A stretch of DNA of 7,214 nucleotides from Dehalococcoidia bacterium UBA6627 (lineage in GTDB: Bacteria; Chloroflexota; Dehalococcoidia; UBA2979): positions 1 to 7,214 of the forward strand of contig DKLZ01000013.1 in assembly GCA_002455955.1 (NCBI GenBank). The letters run 5' to 3'. Shown in pieces: positions 1-5,316 of this stretch (position 1 is the stretch's first letter; each line of letters begins with the position of its first letter). The position numbers and the translations under genes were made by a program. Under the pieces are notes generated by a model, which was given only the letters and a program-made list of their open reading frames with translations, made no database searches and was not told the origin of the DNA.

Positions 1-425
1 ATAAATTTGAGGCTGGAACTCCGAATATTGCAGGTGTTGTAGGTTTTGGTGCAGCTCTTAAATATCTGATGAATATCGGAATGGATGAGGTTCGTGCTCA
101 TGAACTGGATCTCACGCAGTACACACTGGATCGTCTTGGTGACACACCAGGTGTAGAAATCTTCGGTCCACCCGAAGTCAAGGCCCGTGGAGGCGTTGTC
201 TCATTTTCACTAGAAGGTGTGCATCCTCATGATATCGGGCAGGTTTTGGACGATTATGGTGTTGCAATCCGTGCTGGGCACCATTGCGCGCAGCCAGTGA
301 TGGCTGCACTTAAAGTCCCAGCTACTGCTCGGGCATCTTTCTACATCTATAACACTCGAGACGAAGTTGACACTCTTGTAAACGCTGTCGAGGAGACTAG
401 TCGAATTTTTGGGAACAGGTCATGA
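1..425 (+). CDS. sufS: SufS cysteine desulfurase, C-terminal part (5' end outside window)
   Basis: PLP-dependent cysteine desulfurase that takes sulfur from L-cysteine as an enzyme persulfide for Fe-S cluster assembly in the cytosol. The reading frame is open from base 3 to the TGA at 423-425, giving about 140 residues, roughly the last third of a protein usually near 410 residues. The fragment opens with KFEAGTPNIAGVVGFGAAL, the conserved SufS/CsdA segment. It then has the active-site loop RAGHHCAQP, whose catalytic cysteine codon is at 285-287, followed by the usual C-terminal small domain (ASFYIYNTRDEVDTLV). The PLP lysine and N-terminal domain lie upstream of the window. The stop overlaps the ATG of sufU by four bases (ATGA, 422-425), so translational coupling is likely. 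A group II (SufS) desulfurase is inferred from the RAGHHC loop and the SufU neighbour; this fits an operon that normally carries sufB, sufD and sufC upstream. Family assignment is very secure. Confidence 0.96.
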   Translation, partial: KFEAGTPNIAGVVGFGAALKYLMNIGMDEVRAHELDLTQYTLDRLGDTPGVEIFGPPEVKARGGVVSFSLEGVHPHDIGQVLDDYGVAIRAGHHCAQPVMAALKVPATARASFYIYNTRDEVDTLVNAVEETSRIFGNRS

Positions 426-922
426 CGGTGAGACGAGATCTCGAATCCAGTGGAAGTTTGATGACTGATCTCTATCGTGAAGTCATTCTCGAACATTACC
501 GTAGTCCGCGTAATCGTGGTGAGTTGGAAGCGCCCACCTGTACTGCTGATGGTTCGAATCCCCTTTGCGGTGACGAGATCCATTTGGCTGTACAGCTTGA
601 AGACAGCCGAATTACTGACGTGCGATTTTCGGGACAAGGCTGCTCTATCTCTCAGGCTTCTGCTTCGATGATGACTGATCAGGTCAAAGAACTGGATCGC
701 GAGGAGGCACGAATTGCGATAGAAGCCTTCCAACAGCTTATGATTACAGGTGAGAGTTCTGACTACGATCTCGGTGACAGTGAGATGCTTGTTGGCGTTG
801 CGAAGTTTCCTGCGCGCGTTAAGTGTGCTTCGTTAGCTTGGAAAACTCTTGAGCAAGCCCTGAAAGAAGACTTTGCGGCAGGTCCGATCTCGACTGATGA
901 GAGGAATGAAGACGATGACTGA
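422..922 (+). CDS. sufU: SufU, zinc-dependent sulfurtransferase partner of SufS
   Basis: IscU-fold protein of 166 residues. In the SufS-SufU systems studied in Gram-positive bacteria, SufU accepts the persulfide from SufS through a zinc-bound cysteine and passes the sulfur to SufBCD. The zinc ligands are visible: C49 and D51 in NPLCGDE, C74 in SGQGCSISQASASMM, and C135 in RVKCASLAWKTLE. The spacing closely matches the known SufU family. The segment around residues 102-122, before the last cysteine, matches the insertion that separates SufU from scaffold-type IscU. The start at 422 is chosen because it overlaps the sufS stop in an ATGA. A second ATG at 461 (MTDLYREVILEHY) matches where many homologues begin and could be the true start, which would remove 13 residues. 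The 3' end overlaps sufT by eight bases. The three suf genes are almost certainly co-transcribed. Confidence 0.95.
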   Translation: MTVRRDLESSGSLMTDLYREVILEHYRSPRNRGELEAPTCTADGSNPLCGDEIHLAVQLEDSRITDVRFSGQGCSISQASASMMTDQVKELDREEARIAIEAFQQLMITGESSDYDLGDSEMLVGVAKFPARVKCASLAWKTLEQALKEDFAAGPISTDERNEDDD

Positions 923-1244
923 CACTGATACCACTCAATCTCCTATGACTGACGAGATATGGACGGTGCTCAAAACAGTCGAAGATCCAGAGCTACACAT
1001 GAGCGTCGTAGAACTGGGCTTAATCTATGACGTTGATGTCAACGACGAAGGTATGGTGACTGTCGATATGACCCTGACCTCACCGGCATGTCCCGTAGGA
1101 CCGTTGCTGCAGGGAATGATTTATCACAAAGCGATGGATGTCGATGGTGTTGAAGATGTTGAAGTGAACTTGGTGTGGAGTCCGCCGTGGGATCCCAAAG
1201 CAATGGCTTCAGAGGAAGTCAAAATGGCGCTTGGGATCTGGTAA
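915..1244 (+). CDS. sufT: SufT-like MIP18/DUF59 family Fe-S maturation protein
   Basis: A 109-residue MIP18 (DUF59, FeS_assembly_P) protein. Relatives in SUF operons help mature or deliver Fe-S clusters; the PaaD/CIA2 branch shares the fold. Visible motifs are VEDPELHMSVVELGLIYDV (about residues 22-40), the conserved reactive-cysteine loop TSPACPVGP with C59, and the C-terminal NLVWSPPWDP...MALGIW typical of operon-linked SufT. The start at 915 is chosen because GAGAGGA at 899-905 sits about nine bases upstream. The in-frame ATG at 906 would lie right against that site, and the frame also stays open upstream inside sufU. The gene overlaps the end of sufU by eight bases in another frame, so coupled translation is likely. 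It is the last gene of the suf unit, since the next gene is on the opposite strand. Function in this organism is inferred from family and position. Confidence 0.92.
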   Translation: MTDTDTTQSPMTDEIWTVLKTVEDPELHMSVVELGLIYDVDVNDEGMVTVDMTLTSPACPVGPLLQGMIYHKAMDVDGVEDVEVNLVWSPPWDPKAMASEEVKMALGIW

Positions 1245-1271
1245 TTACCAAATCTTCACTGGCTAGGTGCA

Positions 1272-1309
1272 TTGCCCTCTGAGAGTCCACTACTGTCGGG
1301 CAAAGTTTT
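1272..1309 (+). terminator. weak candidate terminator after the suf genes
   Basis: TTGCCC (1272-1277) pairs perfectly with GGGCAA (1298-1303), and a short T tract (GTTTTC) follows. The loop is 20 bases and contains a small CTC-TGA-GAG inner hairpin. It lies 28 bases past the sufT stop and runs into the 3' end of the convergent gene. The stem is short and the loop long, so this is tentative. Confidence 0.3.
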
Positions 1310-1922
1310 CAGGCAGGGCTGTATGCCGTGGTATCAGTCGAGTCGTTGAGCCGAATTCCGGGCTGCAAATGTAGTCATTGGCTGTTGGCGTTCTAGTGCA
1401 AATACCGATGCGTAGGATGTGAAAGTCGACTATGGCATAGCCTGAGACCTCAGACACATCGAAATGGTCGAGGTCACGAATGGTGTTACCGTTAATCGCT
1501 GCGCCATGGATGGAGTAGCTGTTTTCGCTGCAATTGTTGCTAAAAACGCCGACCGTGTCTTTGACTCGCACAGTGGGTTGCCATTGCAGATGGCAACCTG
1601 AATCCACCTCGCGAGAGAAGTAGGCAACCGTTCGCTGATTCGGAATGCGCACTACCCAGATACCGTAAGTGAACTGTTCTGAATCGGAACCCCAGCTTGT
1701 AATTGGCTCGAAGCGAGGGATATCAGGCTCGAGTTCGTTTAGGGGAATTCTGATTTTCGATTCTGCTCCGCTCCCTAGGAATGCAACCAAGCAAGCCCCT
1801 GCTCCCAAAATCAAAATGATCAACACGGAACAGAGTGCGAGCAATCGCGGCCATGGATTGCGTGGGCGTGAATCGTCTGGAGTATCGTCGAAGTGTTGCA
1901 CGTGGTTGATGCTACCGGCCAA
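1290..1922 (-). CDS. membrane-anchored degenerate Rieske-like protein
   Basis: A 210-residue protein with a charged N-terminal tail, one hydrophobic segment at about residues 27-50 (LLALCSVLIILILGAGACLV), and a domain predicted outside the membrane. Arginines at 19, 21 and 26 before the helix suggest N-terminus-in topology. The domain reads like the Rieske fold of quinol-cytochrome c reductase subunits: an IPLNELE entry strand, YGIWVVRIPNQRTVAYFSRE, a box I-like GCHLQW (109-114), a box II-like NNCSENSYSIHG (129-140), then GNTIRDLDHFDV, the usual exit after box II. By eye only H111 of the four cluster ligands is kept: the box I cysteine is G109, and box II has N129 and S132 in place of its cysteine and histidine. 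C110, C131, C175 and C186 remain and could form disulfides. A [2Fe-2S] cluster is therefore doubtful. The only start before the helix with full coverage is TTG at 1922 (no in-frame ATG; GTG at 1901 is an alternative). No twin-arginine pair is present. Function is unknown; the Rieske relationship is inferred from motifs. Confidence 0.7.
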   Translation of the reverse strand: MAGSINHVQHFDDTPDDSRPRNPWPRLLALCSVLIILILGAGACLVAFLGSGAESKIRIPLNELEPDIPRFEPITSWGSDSEQFTYGIWVVRIPNQRTVAYFSREVDSGCHLQWQPTVRVKDTVGVFSNNCSENSYSIHGAAINGNTIRDLDHFDVSEVSGYAIVDFHILRIGICTRTPTANDYICSPEFGSTTRLIPRHTALPENFARQ

Positions 1923-1953
1923 ATGGCCTGAGATCGCATTGAAACGTAAATGT

Positions 1954-1982
1954 TTGGCACTTCTTCGTTATTCTCGTAATAG
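1954..1982 (+). promoter_or_regulatory. candidate promoter for the solute-binding protein gene
   Basis: TTGGCA (1954-1959, five of six to the -35 consensus) is followed after 17 bases by TAATAG (1977-1982), a poor match to the -10 box. CGTAAT at 1975-1980 is an alternative -10 with a 15-base spacer. The site lies in the 89-base divergent gap, about 30 bases before the proposed start at 2012. No clear promoter was seen for the opposite-strand gene. Confidence 0.35.
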
Positions 1983-2011
1983 ACATTGCACTTCGACCCA
2001 TAGAGTTGTGG

Positions 2012-3643
2012 ATGGTGTTAGTGGTACGGACTTACTCCAGACGTGATGCATTACGTTTTGTAGGAGGTATCTCGGGGTTAGTCAGCTTGGGCTGGTATAG
2101 CTTGGGCTGCGGTCCTGATATTCAGGAGTCGATACCAGAGAGGGCAATCCCTCTCCAGCTTCGACAGGAGAATCCCAATGATCGTCGTACAGGTCGGTTA
2201 AGACTCGGAGTTCGTCGAGAAAGTGTTAATAGTGCGGTTCCGTTTAGTCGATTCGAGGAGATGCTTGTTTACTCTCGATTGATTGCTGTTGATCCACGCG
2301 ATGCGACGATATATTCCGATCTTGCTAGCAATTTTGAGATAGTTGACTCACTAAAAGTAGTTTTCAGAATACGACCGAATGCATTCTTCCATCATGATGC
2401 CTTGGGGATGGCTGTACCAATAACAAGTGAGTTAATTCAACGTGACTTCGAACGACGCGCCGAGGATGGCACTTATCTGTTTTCTGAGGTGATCGAAAAC
2501 GTGACTGCTCCTGAATCCAATACTCTAGTCGTTGAGCTTCGTGCCCCGTTTGCCTCGTTTTTTGAATTCTTGTCTGCCCCTGAAGCAGGTATTCGCGGAG
2601 AAAGTGGGTATCGAACTTTCTTAGAACCAGTAGGGAGTGGGCCATTCGTTCCGGCAGGACAAGATTTATCAGGGTATGTCTTGTTTGCAAATCCAAACTA
2701 TTACGAAGAAGGGTATCCGCGACTTGAGGAGATTAGTGTGTTGCACTTGCCTACAGAGAGTGATCTTGATGCAGCGTTTTTTGCGGGCCAGCTGGATGTG
2801 CGTGAGCATCACTCTGTAGATAGTCTCGGGGATACTCGAGAGCGTTCAAGTGCCAGGGAAGTTAGTCGTTATTCTCGGAGCCAGCGAGGCCTTGGTCTGT
2901 CACTTCTACCCAAAAAAGGTGGTGAAGCTACTAGATATATCGAGGCATTCCAGGATGAACGAATCCGAAGAGCAATTTCGATTAGTTTAGATCGCTCGGC
3001 TCTTGCCACGTTGGATAGTAGTGCAGTCGCAGGACCAGTTGGTGCGGCTCACACTGCTGATGCTCTTCCGGTCGAGGAGCTTATTCAGCACCCGCTCTAT
3101 CGTCACGATCCTCTTGAGGCAAAACGCCTCTTAAGTGCAGCGGGTGCCGAGGGGATCGAGTTCGAAATCATCACGTCCAAAACCTTCGAGCCACACCGAT
3201 ATATCGATCTTTTGGAAAGTCAGCTAAGAGATGTCGGATTTAGAGCCCGGTTTCGGTTAGAAGAGCACAGCGATTGGCAGCGGTCCTTCCTGGCTGGTGA
3301 TTTCGAAGCGACGCTTCTCGAACTACATGGGCTGGATACGCCGGATATGGGTCTTCGGTTACACACTACAGGGGGACTTAATGGTGACTTTTCACTTTGG
3401 GGCTATTCGAATCCGATATTCGATTCCGCAGTTGTTACTGCATTATCTGAACTGGTTCCCGATCGGCGAGCTGATGCGATGCGTAAGGCACAGAGGACCC
3501 TTTTCGATGAAGTACCTGGCATGTTCCCACTTACCACGCCAATTGAAATTGCCTCGATCGGACAACATGTTTCCGGCTATGAGTTCGATGCATTCGATTT
3601 CAATACCGGTTGGCTTGCATCGGAATGGGAACATAATACGTGA
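2012..3643 (+). CDS. ABC transporter family 5 solute-binding protein, exported
   Basis: A 543-residue extracellular solute-binding protein of the SBP_bac_5 (peptide/nickel/oligopeptide) family, which captures a ligand outside the membrane and presents it to an ABC permease. The N-terminus is a signal: YSRRDALRF with a twin-arginine pair at 10-11, a hydrophobic stretch to about residue 32, and a possible lipid-attachment cysteine C33 in YSLGC, which only loosely fits the lipobox. The body has the family's landmarks: DLASNFEIVDSLKVVFRIRP, the GSGPFVPAG segment, LFANPNYYEEGYPRLEEISV, DERIRRAISISLDRSAL, and DPLEAKRLLSAAGAEG. Length is normal. The start is uncertain: ATG at 2012 keeps the signal intact, while TTG at 2006 would add two residues. 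A strong TAGGAGGT at about 2062 lies inside the signal-coding region and has no usable start after it. No permease or ATPase gene is adjacent, so the ligand cannot be inferred; peptides are the commonest in the family. Confidence 0.88.
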   Translation: MVLVVRTYSRRDALRFVGGISGLVSLGWYSLGCGPDIQESIPERAIPLQLRQENPNDRRTGRLRLGVRRESVNSAVPFSRFEEMLVYSRLIAVDPRDATIYSDLASNFEIVDSLKVVFRIRPNAFFHHDALGMAVPITSELIQRDFERRAEDGTYLFSEVIENVTAPESNTLVVELRAPFASFFEFLSAPEAGIRGESGYRTFLEPVGSGPFVPAGQDLSGYVLFANPNYYEEGYPRLEEISVLHLPTESDLDAAFFAGQLDVREHHSVDSLGDTRERSSAREVSRYSRSQRGLGLSLLPKKGGEATRYIEAFQDERIRRAISISLDRSALATLDSSAVAGPVGAAHTADALPVEELIQHPLYRHDPLEAKRLLSAAGAEGIEFEIITSKTFEPHRYIDLLESQLRDVGFRARFRLEEHSDWQRSFLAGDFEATLLELHGLDTPDMGLRLHTTGGLNGDFSLWGYSNPIFDSAVVTALSELVPDRRADAMRKAQRTLFDEVPGMFPLTTPIEIASIGQHVSGYEFDAFDFNTGWLASEWEHNT

Positions 3644-3761
3644 CCGTAGCGAGATGATTTCAAGGTTGGTTGGAAGTGATTCGACTCCTCGTTTGGTGTC
3701 GATTTGACCGGTAGGATGTCAGAGTACTCTAGGGATATATACCTGATGTTGATGTCAGTAC
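3644..3761. other. 118-base gap between solute-binding protein gene and cysQ
   Basis: No reading frame of note and no clear hairpin terminator for the upstream gene. A TTGACC (3704-3709) resembles a -35 box, but the only -10-like hexamer nearby, TACTCT at 3725-3730, is poorly matched and 15 bases away, so a cysQ promoter here is plausible but not demonstrated. The gap also contains the repeated GATGTCAG/AGTACT element listed separately. Confidence 0.4.
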
Positions 3762-3762
3762 T
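3715..3762. repeat. near-duplicate GATGTCAG..AGTACT element before cysQ
   Basis: GATGTCAGAGTACT at 3715-3728 recurs as GATGTCAGTACT at 3751-3762, differing only by an extra AG. Both copies end in the palindrome AGTACT, with the palindromes 34 bases apart. The second copy ends on the first base of the proposed TTG start of cysQ. The repetition is seen directly; a role as a regulator binding site or a small tandem duplication is only a guess. Confidence 0.4.
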
Positions 3763-4610
3763 TGCCTGTGATTAACGGTTCATCGGAGAATCAAAAAGTT
3801 GATCTCAAGGATGTGCGTTCCGGCCTTGAACATGCGGTTGCGGAGGCGAATCGTGCGATCCTTGCTGTACTTGGGCAAGATTCCGTTCGAGTTGGCTATA
3901 AACCTGGTGAAGGTCCTGTTACTGAAGCGGATCATGCTGCTGACGAGGTGCTTCGCCGCGAATTAATGGGTCTGATTAGCGGTGCACATTGGCTATCAGA
4001 GGAGTCTCGTCAAGAGGAACCATTGGTTCATGGCGAGCCGACCTGGGTCGTTGACCCACTAGATGGGACGCGAGAGTTTTTGCGTGGACTCCCGGAATTC
4101 GGAGTTTCGGTAGGACTCTTCCTCGATGCTCAGCTTGTTCTCGGTGCTGTTGGTTTACCGATCGTTGACGGCGGTGATGCACAATCTTCAGTATTGTCCG
4201 GGTTGGTCAGTGGTGAACATATTGAGTCTCGTTTGGACGGGGTTCCACTGGCGTCAATAGCTGATCGACGGGAAGTCAGGCGAGTGGTTGTTTCGAGGCG
4301 AGATTACGAGTGGCGCCAGCTCCATTACAGCATCCCCTTTGATGTATACCCGTGCGGATCGGCGGCCGTGAAGTTGGTCCATTCCGCAGATGGACAGGCA
4401 GATGTTTATTTTTCTACCGGACCACGATCAGTTTGGGATGTTGCCGGTGGGGTCGCAGTATTAGAAGGTGTCGGTGGAGAACTAATGAAATTGAACGGTG
4501 AGCGACTCGTGTTATCACCGCAACGTCTGCAGGTACCTCCATATGTCGCTGGACCACGTGAGTCTTGCCTAACCTTGTTGCGTCGACTCGGAGCACCGGT
4601 CAAGGGTTAA
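3762..4610 (+). CDS. cysQ: CysQ / inositol-monophosphatase family phosphatase
   Basis: A 282-residue magnesium-dependent, lithium-sensitive-type phosphatase of the FIG superfamily. The best fit is CysQ, 3'(2'),5'-bisphosphate nucleotidase, which removes the 3'-phosphate from PAP (and PAPS) left by sulfate assimilation or sulfotransfer. All metal-site motifs are present: GPVTEADHAADEVL with D57, WLSEES with E80/E81, WVVDPLDGTREF with D98, D101, G102 and T103, and VWDVAGG with W225 and D226. The REFLRG run after DPLDGT is common in CysQ. Activity on inositol phosphates or fructose-1,6-bisphosphate cannot be excluded. The frame opens after a stop at 3750-3752, so the first start is TTG at 3762; GTG at 3768 is the alternative, and no strong ribosome site precedes either. 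The gene stands alone on its strand, is convergent with the methyltransferase gene, and shares TTAA (4607-4610) with it for both stop codons. No sulfate-reduction genes are in view. Confidence 0.85.
   Translation: MPVINGSSENQKVDLKDVRSGLEHAVAEANRAILAVLGQDSVRVGYKPGEGPVTEADHAADEVLRRELMGLISGAHWLSEESRQEEPLVHGEPTWVVDPLDGTREFLRGLPEFGVSVGLFLDAQLVLGAVGLPIVDGGDAQSSVLSGLVSGEHIESRLDGVPLASIADRREVRRVVVSRRDYEWRQLHYSIPFDVYPCGSAAVKLVHSADGQADVYFSTGPRSVWDVAGGVAVLEGVGGELMKLNGERLVLSPQRLQVPPYVAGPRESCLTLLRRLGAPVKG
4607..4610. other. shared palindromic TTAA holding two convergent stop codons
   Basis: TAA at 4608-4610 ends cysQ on the plus strand, and the same TTAA read on the minus strand gives TAA (4609-4607) for the methyltransferase. 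The two genes therefore have no intergenic DNA, and any terminator must lie inside the neighbouring coding region. Confidence 0.9.
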
Positions 4611-5275
4611 TCGGTCTTATGGTTCGCCAGATCGTGGAGGCCACGTTTCCGAGAGACGACTATCGATAAAGGATCTGCTTTCTCTGGCGAGCGGTCAAAA
4701 TAGATCGGGTCCTCGAAATCGTTAGTAAGTACATGGTAGGAACCAACTAGCCGGATGCGGTCCTCTTTGTTGAGGTGCTGCCATCCGTTGATTGCTTTAG
4801 TTGGGAACATTCGATGTGAGAAAGCAACGATTGAAATGCCACCTGGGCGCAGTAGGCGAGCGATTGTTGAAAACACAGCAACAGGTTGAGTTAAGTACTG
4901 TACCGAGAAGGCGTTGAGGACGAAGTCGAACTCGGAATTTGGTAGTGCGAGTTCTGGTTTCGCGTTTAAATCGTGGATGACGAAGTCATCCAACTGTTGA
5001 TTACTAGCGAGCTCTTGTCTGTTCATTCCAATCCCGATGACCTGTTTGTAATCAATATCACTGGGTAAATGTGAAACCCAGGAACTCATCAGGTCGAGTA
5101 CATTACTGTTGTGTGGAATCATTTCGGAATAAAACTTGGTGAGTTCCTTGATGGTAGCGTTGTCGACGTGTGTTACGAAACGAGCATCACGGTAGAACAC
5201 ATCATCTGAGGTCTCATCGGTACGCCTGAAGAAGTGACGTGGAAAATTAGGCGGGACTGGTTTGGATTTCTGCAT
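4607..5275 (-). CDS. class I SAM-dependent methyltransferase, substrate unknown
   Basis: A 222-residue soluble protein with a Rossmann-type methyltransferase core (Methyltransf_11-like). Motif I is atypical: VLDLMSSWVSHLP (59-71) takes the place of the usual glycine-rich loop. IGIGMNRQEL (80-89) follows, then VIHDLNA (99-105), the post-motif FDFVLNAFSVQYL (116-128), and the conserved LLRPGG (141-146) leading to ISIVAFSHRMFPTKAI. From memory of the family, the DLMSSWVSHLP form of motif I occurs in a conserved set of methyltransferases in cyanobacteria, algae and plants, so it is probably a functional variant and not decay. The substrate is unknown. ATG at 5275 is the start; no good Shine-Dalgarno precedes it. 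It lies 41 bases after the MFS gene on the same strand and may be co-transcribed. Its stop overlaps the cysQ stop. Confidence 0.85.
   Translation of the reverse strand: MQKSKPVPPNFPRHFFRRTDETSDDVFYRDARFVTHVDNATIKELTKFYSEMIPHNSNVLDLMSSWVSHLPSDIDYKQVIGIGMNRQELASNQQLDDFVIHDLNAKPELALPNSEFDFVLNAFSVQYLTQPVAVFSTIARLLRPGGISIVAFSHRMFPTKAINGWQHLNKEDRIRLVGSYHVLTNDFEDPIYFDRSPEKADPLSIVVSRKRGLHDLANHKTD
4633..4648 (+). terminator. weak candidate terminator for cysQ inside the convergent gene
   Basis: CGTGG-AGG-CCACG is a perfect five-base-pair hairpin with a three-base loop, followed by TTT, 22 bases past the cysQ stop. It lies within the 3' end of the methyltransferase gene, as a cysQ terminator must given the zero gap. 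The short stem and three Ts make this a low-confidence call. Confidence 0.22.
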
Positions 5276-5316
5276 AGGATATTGAGTCTTGAAGGATTAT
5301 TCGGGCAAATGAATGA

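Noticed and set aside
347..733. Minus-strand open frame opposite sufS/sufU
   Set aside because: It lies antisense to clear, conserved sufS and sufU coding sequence and its product has no recognisable domain.
1669..2046. Plus-strand open frame opposite the Rieske-like gene
   Set aside because: The minus-strand frame has a coherent membrane anchor and domain pattern; this one is low-complexity shadow sequence.
2061..2069. Strong TAGGAGGT Shine-Dalgarno-like sequence near the start of the solute-binding protein gene
   Set aside because: No in-frame ATG, GTG or TTG lies at a suitable distance after it, and starting there would delete the export signal. It encodes VGG within the signal.
3297..3707. 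Plus-strand open frame overlapping the 3' half of the solute-binding protein gene
   Set aside because: It is another frame of a well-supported coding region, with no recognisable motif.
3704..3730. TTGACC/TACTCT as a promoter for cysQ
   Set aside because: The -10 match is poor and the spacer is only 15 bases, so it is noted in the gap entry but not called as a promoter.
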